Origin: Treponema bryantii
GTDB lineage: Bacteria > Spirochaetota > Spirochaetia > Treponematales > Treponemataceae
Assembly (NCBI RefSeq): GCF_900111035.1
Contig: NZ_FOFU01000002.1
Span: 186,001 to 250,000 of the forward strand
Length of the DNA stretch: 64,000 nt
Reading direction: 5' to 3'
The position numbers and the translations under genes are program-made. Below, in pieces: positions 56,392-64,000 of this stretch (its first letter is position 1; the number at the start of each line of letters is the position of its first letter). A model generated the notes under the pieces. It made no database searches, was not told the origin of the DNA, and saw nothing but the letters and a program-made list of their open reading frames with translations.

Positions 56392-56412
56392 TTTTGTGAA
56401 AATTTCACAAAA
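56392..56412. promoter_or_regulatory. Perfect palindrome upstream of radA
   Basis: TTTTGTGAAA/TTTCACAAAA with a single central base, 34 nt before radA and 4 nt from the sRNA -35 box. The size and symmetry fit a transcription-factor operator. Confidence 0.5.
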
Positions 56413-56445
56413 ATTCCTTAAAAAAATCCGACCGAATGAGGTACT

Positions 56446-57792
56446 ATGGCAAAAAAAAGTGGATCTGTAAGCTACAGATGTTCTAACTGCGGTTATACAC
56501 AACCAAGATGGCTTGGCCGCTGCCCGGAATGCGGAGAATGGAATTCTCTTGAAGAAATCATAATCGACAAAAACAATGTTACACCCGCAGGACGTGGCAG
56601 TGAAGCAGTTGAAAAGCAAAAGCCTGTCGGTCTTGCGTCGGTAAAAGCACAGGAAAACAGCCGTCTTTCTACAGGAATAGACGAATTTGACCGTGTTTTA
56701 GGAGGCGGAGCCACAAAACGTTCTGCAATCCTGCTTGGAGGAGAACCTGGAATCGGAAAATCTACTCTGCTTTTACAGACAGCAGCCAGTGTTGCACAGT
56801 CTGGAGCAGTAGTTTTGTATATAAGCGGCGAGGAATCAGCTGCACAGATAAAAGAAAGAGCTGACCGACTGGAACTTTCCTGCAATGGAATCAGTATTTT
56901 ATGTACTTCCCGCCTGGAAGACTCTTTAGATGCCTTAGATTCACTTAATCCAGCCTTTGTTATTATAGATTCTATACAAACAATATACAGCGCAGAAGCC
57001 GGAATTATACCTGGTACCGTTAATCAGCTTAAATATTGTGCAAATGAGTTCATTTCCTGGGCAAAAGAACGTGATACAGTGCTTATTATGACAGCTCATG
57101 TGACAAAAGAAGGTACAATCGCCGGTCCAAAGTCACTTGAACACATGGTTGATACTGTAATTTCGTTCGAACGCAATGCAGATGACATAAGATTCCTTCA
57201 TGCACAGAAGAATCGCTTTGGTTCTGTAGATGAAATAGGTATTTTCAGCATGAGTGAAAAAGGATTAACACCTGTTTTAAATCCCGCATCTCTCTTTTTA
57301 ACCCAGAGAAAAGAAAATCAGCCTGCCGGAGTAGCCTGTACACCAGTTTTTGAAGGCAGCAGAGTCTTTTTAGTAGAGATTCAGGCCCTTACAGTACCTG
57401 CAAAAGCCAGTGTTTCACGTATTTACAGTGAAAAAATTGATTCCGGACGAGTTGCAAGGGTTGCTGCCGTCATCGAAAAACGATGCGGACTGTGTTTTTC
57501 CGATCAGGATATATATGTAAACGTTGCCGGTGGCATAAAATTAAGCGAAAGTGCCATAGATGCAGCCTTAGCAGCAGCACTTTATTCTGCCAGAACTGAT
57601 ATTCCGGTAAAAAACGGCACCGCAGTATTCGGGGAATTAAGCCTCGCAGGTGAAATCCGCCCGGTAAATAAAGCAAAACAACGTATCAAAGCCGCAGAAA
57701 GCCTTGGTTTCAACCAGATTTTATCCCCACAGGACGGCAATAACCAGGGAATTGCGGACATAAAAACACTCATTAAGACTATTTTCCGCTAA
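56446..57792 (+). CDS. radA: DNA repair protein RadA
   Basis: RadA is a RecA-related ATPase that processes recombination intermediates. The 448 residues contain a C4 zinc finger (CSNCGYTQPRWLGRCPECG), Walker A GGEPGIGKSTL, the RadA motif KNRFG and a C-terminal Lon-like domain without protease residues. It is flanked on both sides by hairpin-rich DNA and transcribed alone. Confidence 0.97.
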   Translation: MAKKSGSVSYRCSNCGYTQPRWLGRCPECGEWNSLEEIIIDKNNVTPAGRGSEAVEKQKPVGLASVKAQENSRLSTGIDEFDRVLGGGATKRSAILLGGEPGIGKSTLLLQTAASVAQSGAVVLYISGEESAAQIKERADRLELSCNGISILCTSRLEDSLDALDSLNPAFVIIDSIQTIYSAEAGIIPGTVNQLKYCANEFISWAKERDTVLIMTAHVTKEGTIAGPKSLEHMVDTVISFERNADDIRFLHAQKNRFGSVDEIGIFSMSEKGLTPVLNPASLFLTQRKENQPAGVACTPVFEGSRVFLVEIQALTVPAKASVSRIYSEKIDSGRVARVAAVIEKRCGLCFSDQDIYVNVAGGIKLSESAIDAALAAALYSARTDIPVKNGTAVFGELSLAGEIRPVNKAKQRIKAAESLGFNQILSPQDGNNQGIADIKTLIKTIFR

Positions 57793-57812
57793 AAGCGTGC
57801 ACTTTTAACCTA

Positions 57813-57858
57813 AAGTGTGTCATTTTATTTATAGAAACTGCGTAATTATGACACACTT
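57813..57858. promoter_or_regulatory. Spaced 11-bp inverted repeat upstream of hsp20
   Basis: AAGTGTGTCAT (57813-57823) and ATGACACACTT (57848-57858) are perfect inverted copies 24 nt apart. They lie about 200 nt upstream of the sigma-54 promoter, the usual distance for enhancer-binding-protein sites. They could instead fold as a radA 3' hairpin. Confidence 0.45.
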
Positions 57859-57899
57859 AATTATCATAAAATAAACGTAAACTTGGCTTCCGGTCACGT

Positions 57900-58009
57900 A
57901 TTTGGGTACAAAAAACGCGCCATAAGGCGCTACACGTTGTGAGTTGTAGAGAAACTATAAACTGCCGCTATCGCGGCAGCAACTCACAAAGTGTTTTTTG
58001 CACCCAAAT
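57900..58009. repeat. 110-nt cloverleaf-like palindromic element
   Basis: The outer arms ATTTGGGT-A-CAAAAAAC (57900-57916) and GTTTTTTG-C-ACCCAAAT (57993-58009) are inverted repeats with one mismatch. Inside are GCGCC/GGCGC (57917-57930), TTGTGAGTTG/CAACTCACAA (57937-57946 with 57980-57989) and CTGCCGC/GCGGCAG (57962-57979). It fills most of the 342-nt radA-hsp20 gap, lacks an ORF and resembles a small non-autonomous (MITE or REP-like) element. Confidence 0.65.
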
Positions 58010-58059
58010 CCGCTCCCTTGCGCCAGATTCGCTGTTATTTTAAATCAATCCTGTATACT

Positions 58060-58075
58060 TGGCACGATATTTGCT
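58060..58075 (+). promoter_or_regulatory. Sigma-54 promoter of hsp20
   Basis: TGGCACG-N4-TTGCT matches the -24/-12 consensus (TGGCAC-N5-TTGCW) at every conserved base. It predicts a start about 12 nt downstream and a leader of roughly 45-50 nt containing an AAGTGT/ACACTT hairpin. No good sigma-70 promoter was seen there. Confidence 0.8.
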
Positions 58076-58134
58076 ATATATAAAAGTGTAAGCTAAACAC
58101 TTACAAACAAATCTAAATACAAAGAGGTATAGAT

Positions 58135-58554
58135 ATGAACGAACTTTCATTTATTGATTCACTTTTTAATGACATGATGGGTAACACTCCAAGTGTTATG
58201 TATTGTACAAATACTCCACGTGTTGACGTAAAAGAAGAAGATAACGCCTACACTCTGGAAATGGAATTGCCTGGCCGTTCTGAAAAAGACGTAAATATCG
58301 AGCTTGACCACGACAATCTTACTATTGCCTCTAAGGTTGAAGAGACAAAAGAAACTAAAGAGGACAAGAAAGATAAAAAGACTAAGTACATTCTTAAGGA
58401 AAGACGAAGTTCAAGTTTTGAACGCCGCTTTACACTTCCTACAGATGTTGATGCCGAGTCTATCAAAGCAAACTTTAAGAACGGTATTTTGACTATCAAC
58501 ATGGCTAAAAAAGCAATTGCAGCTCCTAAAAAGATTGCAATTGAAGCCTGCTAA
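58135..58554 (+). CDS. Small heat-shock protein (Hsp20/alpha-crystallin)
   Basis: This holdase chaperone, 139 residues, has an alpha-crystallin domain (about 25-125: PRVDVKEEDNAYTLEMELPG, then a Lys-rich loop, then FKNGILTINMAKK). A short N-terminal arm and a short tail complete it. AGAGG lies 6 nt before the ATG. Its only evident promoter is of sigma-54 type. Confidence 0.94.
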   Translation: MNELSFIDSLFNDMMGNTPSVMYCTNTPRVDVKEEDNAYTLEMELPGRSEKDVNIELDHDNLTIASKVEETKETKEDKKDKKTKYILKERRSSSFERRFTLPTDVDAESIKANFKNGILTINMAKKAIAAPKKIAIEAC

Positions 58555-58572
58555 AGAACAAAAGGCATAAAC

Positions 58573-58603
58573 AAAAAGCGCGGTGGATAACACCGCGCTT
58601 TTT
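58573..58603. terminator. Bidirectional terminator between hsp20 and pgsA-like gene
   Basis: A perfect 13-bp stem, AAAAAGCGCGGTG/CACCGCGCTTTTT, with a 5-nt loop serves both convergent genes. Confidence 0.93.
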
Positions 58604-58609
58604 GTTTTA

Positions 58610-59206
58610 TCATATATCTTTTAAGATTTTTCCGAAATGAATCAAATAATCTATAAATGATGCATAACTTAAGATTACACAGATTCCAAAAAGGACATAA
58701 ACTCCAATTTTAAGACCACCCCAGAATTCTGGAACTATATCCATACGAAGCATAAGTTCAAGAAGAATTCCGTAGAACTCAGCAATTATATAAACCACTG
58801 TCTTAAGCTTTCCGCCTTTTCGCGCTGCAATTGCAGTTCCCTGTTTTGCTGCAACCATTCTTAAAAAGTTCTGAGAGAACTCACGAAGCATGATTAAAAC
58901 AAAAAACAAAACCGGCATATATGAAATACCGCTTTTTACAGAATGCATGAGACATACAAAAGCAGTCAGATGAAGCACAACATCAGCAAACGGATCAAAA
59001 AGTTTACCGAAGTCACTTACTTCATTATGCTTGCGGGCATAGTGTCCATCAAGGTAGTCTGTAAATTCCGCAAAGACAAGACAAGGAATAGCAATCAACA
59101 AAGAGAACTTTGTACCGCAGCCTGTCCAAATCGGGATGAAATATAATAAGAAGAAAATAGGTGCAAAAATAATGCGAGTAAAAGTAAACTTGTTAGATAG
59201 TTTCAT
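58610..59206 (-). CDS. pgsA: CDP-alcohol phosphatidyltransferase
   Basis: This integral membrane enzyme, 198 residues with about five helices, probably makes phosphatidylglycerophosphate. The family motif is seen as YLDGHYAR then DFGKLFDPFADVVLH. PgsA is the likeliest member but another CDP-alcohol transferase cannot be excluded. Confidence 0.85.
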   Translation of the reverse strand: MKLSNKFTFTRIIFAPIFFLLYFIPIWTGCGTKFSLLIAIPCLVFAEFTDYLDGHYARKHNEVSDFGKLFDPFADVVLHLTAFVCLMHSVKSGISYMPVLFFVLIMLREFSQNFLRMVAAKQGTAIAARKGGKLKTVVYIIAEFYGILLELMLRMDIVPEFWGGLKIGVYVLFGICVILSYASFIDYLIHFGKILKDI

Positions 59207-59284
59207 ACAAATATTATCTAATTTATAGAAAAGAAAGTCAAGTTAGAAGGACTTACTGCAGTCTATAAGAGTCGCTCGATAATC

Positions 59285-60106
59285 CTACTGGAAAGTCTTG
59301 AAATCATGAATAATGCTTACTGCGGACTTTGCATCGTAGCCTGGCATCTCTTCGCGTATCAGCTGCAAAGCCTGTTCTACAACTGCCGGAGAATCAGATA
59401 CTCCATGAAGAACAACTGTATTTCCCTGAATTGTAGCATGCATGAACTCAATATTAAGTTTTCTTTCCATTGAAAGCTTATTTACAACAGTCTGAGCCTT
59501 CAAAAGATCATCAATAATCTTATTCCCCTCTTCTTCCTGCTTAATAGTAACCTTCTTTTCTACGAGCTCAGCTATAACATCAACAGCAAGTTCAAGGCTC
59601 AAAAGACCGGTATTAAGAACTGCATGATAATTTACAGGATCATTGATATCTACGTTATAAAAACTTGAATGAAAACCAGCTCTGTTTGCATCACTTTCCT
59701 GAATACGCTGAAGAGCCTGTTTTTCATCCCAGTTAAATTCTTTACGTAGACGATCGATACGGGTTGCTTCATCAGCTATAAGACGCACAGAAATATTATT
59801 CGGTACATTCTGAAGCACAGCAAAAGCACCACGTCCTATAATCACCACATTCTTCTTCTCTGCGGCTTCCAGGATTGCATATTGAGCATAATTCAGATAT
59901 TCATCGCGGTCTTTTGTAAGAGATGCAAAGAATCCGGGTTTACGCTCGTCAAACTTCGGCATTTTGTTCTCAGAAAAGCCAAGTTCAACAATTCTCTTTT
60001 CAATTTCTTTTCTTGTGATGAACTTATAGCCGAGTCTTTTTGCAAGCTCGCCGGCTACTTCATCACCCAATGCTGCTACCTGTCTTGAAATTGTAATTAC
60101 TGCCAT
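59285..60106 (-). CDS. Cytidylate-kinase-like protein with C-terminal BON-like domain
   Basis: The N-terminal part (about 1-185) matches cytidylate-kinase-like proteins (MAVITISRQVAALGDEV, IGRGAFAVL). The glycine-rich phosphate loop GSGG of the family is replaced by AALGDE, so catalysis is doubtful. The C-terminal part (about 205-270) looks like a BON domain (LNIEFMHATIQGNTVVLHGV). ATG at 60106 is supported by AGAGGTG 5 nt upstream; 273 residues. A regulatory or membrane-associated role is possible. Confidence 0.75.
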   Translation of the reverse strand: MAVITISRQVAALGDEVAGELAKRLGYKFITRKEIEKRIVELGFSENKMPKFDERKPGFFASLTKDRDEYLNYAQYAILEAAEKKNVVIIGRGAFAVLQNVPNNISVRLIADEATRIDRLRKEFNWDEKQALQRIQESDANRAGFHSSFYNVDINDPVNYHAVLNTGLLSLELAVDVIAELVEKKVTIKQEEEGNKIIDDLLKAQTVVNKLSMERKLNIEFMHATIQGNTVVLHGVSDSPAVVEQALQLIREEMPGYDAKSAVSIIHDFKTFQ

Positions 60107-60231
60107 AAGTTCACCTCTCGAAATAAAAATTTGATTAAAAACAGGCTGTTGATATTTCAATAATCTGTTTATAACCCTATAATATGATAAAACGAGAATT
60201 TGAATCTGTCAAAAAGTAACGGAGATTTTTT

Positions 60232-60801
60232 ATGAAAAATTATTTTCTGCCTGAAGACGAAAAACTTAAATGGAAAGAAGGCCCTTCCGAACCACTTTTA
60301 AAAACCGTTGTCTGTACTGTTACAAAACGACATAACGTTTCTTCTGATGGAACAGAAGGTGATTACATCATAATGGATGCTCCTGACTGGGTAATTGTAA
60401 TTCCAGAACACAATGATAAGTTTCTTATGGTAAAACAGTGGCGTCATGGTGAATCTGCATTAAGCGTTGAATTCCCAGGTGGCGTAATTGATAAAGGAGA
60501 AGAACCTGAACAGGCTGCCCGCCGAGAACTGGAAGAAGAAACAGGTTTTAAGGCAGGAATGCTTATTAAACTCGGTTCAGTAAATCCAAATCCGGCTCTT
60601 TTTAAGAATCATGTTCATTTCTACCTCGCTCAGGATTTAAAGGCTACAGGAAAACAGAATCTTGATGATGATGAATTTATAAACTGTATGGAATTATCTA
60701 AAGAAGAAGTTCTTGAAGGAATGGGTACTGAGCAGTTCCCACATGCCATTATGGGAATGGCGTTGAGCCTTTATATTAAGCATAACGGCGGAAAGATATA
60801 G
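60232..60801 (+). CDS. NUDIX hydrolase (ADP-ribose pyrophosphatase-like)
   Basis: The 189-residue enzyme has a complete NUDIX box: GVIDKGEEPEQAARRELEEE followed by TG, with Glu residues for metal binding. The preceding VKQWRHGESALSVEFPGG is typical of ADP-sugar pyrophosphatases. Substrate is likely ADP-ribose or a similar nucleotide sugar (inference). CGGAG precedes the ATG. Confidence 0.88.
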   Translation: MKNYFLPEDEKLKWKEGPSEPLLKTVVCTVTKRHNVSSDGTEGDYIIMDAPDWVIVIPEHNDKFLMVKQWRHGESALSVEFPGGVIDKGEEPEQAARRELEEETGFKAGMLIKLGSVNPNPALFKNHVHFYLAQDLKATGKQNLDDDEFINCMELSKEEVLEGMGTEQFPHAIMGMALSLYIKHNGGKI

Positions 60802-60805
60802 ATAT

Positions 60806-60836
60806 AAAAAAAGACCCTCGGATCAAGTCCGAGGGT
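60806..60836 (-). terminator. Terminator after the LysM gene
   Basis: The stem ACCCTCGGA/TCCGAGGGT (60814-60822 with 60828-60836) is followed on the minus strand by seven uridines. Confidence 0.92.
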
Positions 60837-60845
60837 ATCTGAAAA

Positions 60846-61535
60846 TTACTTACCGTAAGTTTCGTATTCCTTCTTAGGATCGTAAGTACCTTTACGGTAT
60901 TCACCAGTAAGGCTTGGAATCTTCATCTTCATACCTGGATGGATAAGGTTTGGATCCTCAGGCTTTGGCATGTTGTTTTTGTTTGCCTGATAAAGATTTT
61001 CCCAAAGCAACGGGTTGTTGTAAACATAAGGACGACCAGAAATATTCCAGTAACAGTCTTTTGTTTCTGCCCAAGGTTTTACAATGTAGAACTCTGGAAG
61101 TGGAGTAACTTCTCTGATTCCATCAAGAGCGGCAAGTGAAGCCTTTGCATAAGCATTTGCCTTTTCAAAATCTTCACCTTCGAAAGAAGTTTCTGCCTTT
61201 TCAAGATTATCTTTTGCTGAAGTATAAGCCATTGGGAATGTGTTTGGAGCATCAATCTTTTCTGCCCATGCAATCTGATTCTTTGCAAGCTTAATATTGT
61301 TTTCTGCTTCACCACGAGCCATCATCATTCTGATATAAGCTTCAGAAAGAGCGGCATTTTCTTCTGCTTTCTTTGAATACTCTACAGCATCATCATACTG
61401 TCCTGCATCAAGTGCAATTTCAGCCTTCTTTGTATACTCATCTGCAAGCTTCTGGAATGTATTATTCTTGTAACTAACTGCAAATACAGAAGCTGCAAGT
61501 AATGCTATTACTAAAATCGAAATAATCTTTTTCAT
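60846..61535 (-). CDS. Exported LysM-domain protein
   Basis: The 229-residue protein has a signal peptide (about 1-19, ending SVFA). A helical TPR-like or coiled region follows (about 25-145). A C-terminal LysM-type domain comes last (about 155-215: FYIVKPWAETKDCYWNISG, then LIHPGMKMKIP). LysM binds peptidoglycan. It follows the acidic lipoprotein by 2 nt, so the pair may work at the cell wall. Confidence 0.8.
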   Translation of the reverse strand: MKKIISILVIALLAASVFAVSYKNNTFQKLADEYTKKAEIALDAGQYDDAVEYSKKAEENAALSEAYIRMMMARGEAENNIKLAKNQIAWAEKIDAPNTFPMAYTSAKDNLEKAETSFEGEDFEKANAYAKASLAALDGIREVTPLPEFYIVKPWAETKDCYWNISGRPYVYNNPLLWENLYQANKNNMPKPEDPNLIHPGMKMKIPSLTGEYRKGTYDPKKEYETYGK

Positions 61536-61537
61536 AA

Positions 61538-62542
61538 TTACTTAGCCTCCGATTCATCAATATCATCCTCAAGTTCTTCAGCAATATCAGCCTCGGCCTT
61601 TTCTGGATCTTCATAATCATCAGCTTCAAGAAGAACAGCATCTTCATCTTCGATACCTTCAACTTTTTCTGTGATTGGAGCCTTAACATCTGCTTCTTCA
61701 GCAAACTTCTCACTTTCTGCTACACGCTTTTTAGCTTCTTCAATTGCAGCCTGTGCAGCAGCACGCTTAGCAGCTACATCTTCATAAAGATATGTAAACT
61801 TTGTTTTTGCATCTTTATATTTGTCAACAGCTTTCTTTGCATTCTGCATTGCATAGAGTGAATCACCAGTCTGAATAAGATCTGCTGCTTCTTTATACTC
61901 TGCTTTGCGGGCAACACCAGCTTTAACGCTATCAGCCTTTTTCTTTGCTTCCATTGCAGCATCGCGTTCTTCTTTTGCAAGCTTCTTATAAGCTACGTTG
62001 ATAACTGTATTAAAATCTTTAAGTGCATTTTCTGCTTCTGCAAAAACTGACTTATCAAAATCATCTGAATCTGCTTCAAAAGCAGCTTCTACCTTATTGA
62101 GGCTGCTAACACCTCTATCGTAGTTATTCTGTGCATAAGAAGCAAAACCGCTTTCGTCAATTTCTTTCTTTGCATCAACTGCCTTGCTGTAATTTGCAAG
62201 AAGGTTATATCTGTCAATGATTGACTGTGCAGCCTTTTCCGGATTGTCACTGTCTTTAAGACCAGAAAGAAGGTAATCGAGCTTACTCATCTGCTCCGGA
62301 CAATTTCTATCAGCACCTGCTTCAATAGCAACTTTTCTCGCATCATTGATTTGTTCCATAAGCTGAGCAAGTTTAGCAGCTTTTGTAAGACTCTCATCTA
62401 CAACATTTTCTGATACATCTTCTATAGCTTCCTTTACCTCGGGAGCTGCTGGCTTCTGTTCTTCAGCAGCAGGTTTTGAACCGCAGGAAATAAAGAACAA
62501 AAGAGTGAAAATAGAAAGAAGAATTATACTAACTTTCTTCAT
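61538..62542 (-). CDS. Acidic helical lipoprotein of unknown function
   Basis: A signal with lipobox FFISC gives a lipidated Cys at about residue 20. The remaining 310 residues are helical and repetitive, rich in Ala, Lys and Glu, with an acidic C-terminus (EDDIDESEAK). This looks like a periplasmic rod or spacer. It is co-transcribed with the LysM protein and has its own promoter (62572-62600). Confidence 0.75.
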   Translation of the reverse strand: MKKVSIILLSIFTLLFFISCGSKPAAEEQKPAAPEVKEAIEDVSENVVDESLTKAAKLAQLMEQINDARKVAIEAGADRNCPEQMSKLDYLLSGLKDSDNPEKAAQSIIDRYNLLANYSKAVDAKKEIDESGFASYAQNNYDRGVSSLNKVEAAFEADSDDFDKSVFAEAENALKDFNTVINVAYKKLAKEERDAAMEAKKKADSVKAGVARKAEYKEAADLIQTGDSLYAMQNAKKAVDKYKDAKTKFTYLYEDVAAKRAAAQAAIEEAKKRVAESEKFAEEADVKAPITEKVEGIEDEDAVLLEADDYEDPEKAEADIAEELEDDIDESEAK

Positions 62543-62571
62543 ATTTTACCTCACAATAGTTATTTTATTAT

Positions 62572-62600
62572 ATTTTACTATAATTACGCCAATCTTACAA
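62572..62600 (-). promoter_or_regulatory. Promoter of the lipoprotein-LysM operon
   Basis: On the minus strand, TTGTAA (62595-62600), a 17-nt spacer and TAAAAT (62572-62577). The leader is about 25 nt. Confidence 0.6.
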
Positions 62601-62672
62601 CGATAATTAAAGTATACAGAATTATAACAACTCAATGTAAAAAAAATTACAATTTTTTTTAAGGAGGCAGTC

Positions 62673-62900
62673 ATGGCAGATGATTTCTCTTTTAAGATTG
62701 AAAAAAATCTTGGAACTGTTGCCGAAGGAAAAGGCGGCTGGAATCTTGAACTGAACCTTGTATCATGGGGTGGCAGACCTGCTAAATATGATTTACGCAG
62801 CTGGTCCCCTGACCACCAGAAAATGGGAAAAGGTTCTACCTTTACAGCAGAAGAGCTGAAGGCATTAAAAGAACTGCTTAGTACTCTTGCGATAGAGTAG
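62673..62900 (+). CDS. PC4/YdbC-like ssDNA-binding protein
   Basis: This 75-residue protein matches the YdbC/PC4 type: GGWNLELNLVSWGGRPAKYD, then LRSWSPDHQKMGKG, then LTxEEL-like (FTAEELKALKELL). Such proteins bind single-stranded DNA as dimers. AAGGAGG precedes the ATG. Its 3' end overlaps the convergent holA gene by 23 nt. Confidence 0.8.
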   Translation: MADDFSFKIEKNLGTVAEGKGGWNLELNLVSWGGRPAKYDLRSWSPDHQKMGKGSTFTAEELKALKELLSTLAIE

Positions 62901-63864
62901 ACAACTGAGCTCCATTTTTAATAACTATTTCATAAAGCATTTTCTGAAGAAGAACATCTTCCATTTGAGAACCACCGGAACGAATCTCCATATCTGTTGA
63001 GGCAAGCACTGCAAGAATTGCCGCAGACTGTCCCATTGTCCACACCTTAGCTGCACTCCTGTACTGTTTCTGAAGCATTGCTTGCGGAATTGCCTGCTCT
63101 CCGCGTTTATGCCAGTCCTGAAGTTTTCTAAAGCATGAAGCGAGTCCTGCAATAATCATTACAGAAGAATTTTCTTTTGAAAGTCTGATTTTCTGAAGAA
63201 TCTGAAGGCCTTTTTCAAGACGAACAGGCGCAGCATCGGCGCTGTTGGCCAGCTCACGGAAAAGGCTGAAAGCGTTTTCTTCACGGCTGTGAGTTAGAAC
63301 AGAGTCTACATCCGCCTCGGTGATTTCGTGGTCTTTTGGGAAAAGAACGAAGAATCTTGAGCACTCGGCAGCGAGAGACTGCGTATTATTTTCTATTAAC
63401 TCTAAAATCAGTTTGGCCGCGCCCTGCTGTATACGGTATCCGTTTTTGCTGAAATAACTTGTTACCCAAGGCAGCTTATCGCTCTCAAACATTTCCCAGA
63501 ACTTTTTGCGGTTTGCAGTTGGAATAAGTTTTTCGAGTTTTGAATCTACACTGATTTCATCTGATACAAGAATCAGAATTGCAGATGGCTCTGGATTTTT
63601 CAGCCAGTCCGAAATCATCTGAATCTCATCTTTCTTCTTTATAAGTTCTGCATTCTTACAGACAACACAAACACCATCAGAAAACAAAGTGCCGCTCTGA
63701 AGAATTGTCATAACTTCACTGAAAGGAGTTTCGAGAAGATAGAATGAATGCTCGTCTATTACACCGAACTGTTTTTTATGAGCGGCTTTTACAGCGTCAA
63801 CTGCTTCGTTGCGCTTACCGAACTCCGGACCAGTGTAAAGATAAATAGGACCTGCTGCTGCCAT
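62878..63864 (-). CDS. holA: DNA polymerase III delta subunit
   Basis: This clamp-loader subunit opens the sliding clamp. The 328 residues show the N-terminal LYTGPEFGKRNEAV, a central SAILILVSDE region and a helical C-terminal domain with ALFRELANS-type (LFRELANSAD). The Walker A is degenerate, as normal for delta. It follows lexA by 21 nt, with no clear Shine-Dalgarno. Confidence 0.85.
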   Translation of the reverse strand: MAAAGPIYLYTGPEFGKRNEAVDAVKAAHKKQFGVIDEHSFYLLETPFSEVMTILQSGTLFSDGVCVVCKNAELIKKKDEIQMISDWLKNPEPSAILILVSDEISVDSKLEKLIPTANRKKFWEMFESDKLPWVTSYFSKNGYRIQQGAAKLILELIENNTQSLAAECSRFFVLFPKDHEITEADVDSVLTHSREENAFSLFRELANSADAAPVRLEKGLQILQKIRLSKENSSVMIIAGLASCFRKLQDWHKRGEQAIPQAMLQKQYRSAAKVWTMGQSAAILAVLASTDMEIRSGGSQMEDVLLQKMLYEIVIKNGAQLSTLSQEY

Positions 63865-63885
63865 ATAATTCTGCTGCCTGATATT

Positions 63886-64000
63886 TTAGTAAGTTCTTAC
63901 GATATTTGACAGAATTCCAACAATACGAACGTCTGTACAATAAATAGCCTGGAAATCTGGATTTTCCGGCTGAAGACGAATTCTTGCAGACTCTTTATAA
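63886..64000 (-). CDS. lexA: LexA repressor, C-terminal end (5' truncated by window)
   Basis: Only the last 38 codons are inside the window: YKESARIRLQPENPDFQAIY, then a stretch ending in VRIVGILSNIVRTY and stop. This is the S24 peptidase/dimerisation end of LexA or a close UmuD-like relative. The window holds candidate SOS genes (uvrB, radC, radA), but no LexA box was identified. Confidence 0.8.
   Translation of the reverse strand, partial: YKESARIRLQPENPDFQAIYCTDVRIVGILSNIVRTY

Noticed and set aside
57793-57812. AAAAG..CTTTT palindrome as the radA terminator
   Set aside because: The stem is short and imperfect and has almost no T run.
1-64000. CRISPR array, transposase, integrase, prophage or rRNA genes
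   Set aside because: No direct-repeat/spacer pattern, mobile-element protein or rRNA core was seen anywhere in the window.

Overview
The window is a stretch of a spirochaete chromosome, most likely a host-associated Treponema. This rests on the order and sequence character of the ribosomal, rpoBC and secE-nusG genes, a PilZ protein and a CMP-kinase-like/BON protein of spirochaetal type, an AT-rich composition, and an Asn at the rifampicin-contact position of RpoB. No transposase, integrase, phage gene or CRISPR array was seen. The accessory content is small structured repeats and non-coding transcription units.

Layout. 1-3.4 kb: the end of an ABC exporter gene converges on a histidine kinase/response regulator operon. 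3.5-7.7 kb (minus): transketolase, a PTS IIA protein and an unrecognised 496-residue protein. 7.8-15.5 kb: a metallo-beta-lactamase-fold hydrolase, L28, a flotillin-like SPFH protein, a radC-htrA-uvrB repair/stress operon and a glucosaminidase-like lipoprotein. 15.5-19.2 kb (minus): an ECF sigma factor, its zinc anti-sigma factor, a transglutaminase-like protein without its catalytic Cys, and an amino-acid-kinase-fold UMP kinase. 19.2-26.5 kb: cysS, murB, a dual cyclic-nucleotide-binding protein, small exported proteins, a TPR protein and a PilZ protein.

26.5-55.1 kb is one almost unbroken minus-strand cluster. In transcription order it reads tRNA-Thr, rpmG, tRNA-Trp, secE, nusG, rplKAJL, rpoBC | rpsL, rpsG | a candidate non-coding RNA | tuf, the S10-spc operons through secY | rpmJ, rpsM, rpsK, rpsD, rpoA, rplQ and a small zinc-ribbon protein. 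Good promoters precede tRNA-Thr, rpsL and tuf. Terminators follow rpoC, rpsG and the zinc-ribbon gene. Several internal gaps hold strong hairpins placed as leaders or attenuators. fusA, adk, map and infA are missing from positions where many bacteria have them.

55.3-64 kb: serine acetyltransferase, radA, an Hsp20 with a textbook sigma-54 promoter, a phosphatidyltransferase, a CMP-kinase-like/BON protein, a NUDIX hydrolase, two exported proteins (lipoprotein and LysM), a PC4/YdbC-like protein, DNA polymerase III delta and the tail of lexA.

The most interesting unexplained items are two promoter-to-terminator units without ORFs (about 42.02-42.32 kb and 56.26-56.35 kb, both minus strand). Next come a duplicated transketolase C-terminal tail separated from the gene by a palindromic insert, a 21-nt palindrome family whose stems vary in a compensatory way, a 110-nt cloverleaf-like element beside radA, and the sigma-54 promoter with distant inverted repeats upstream of hsp20.
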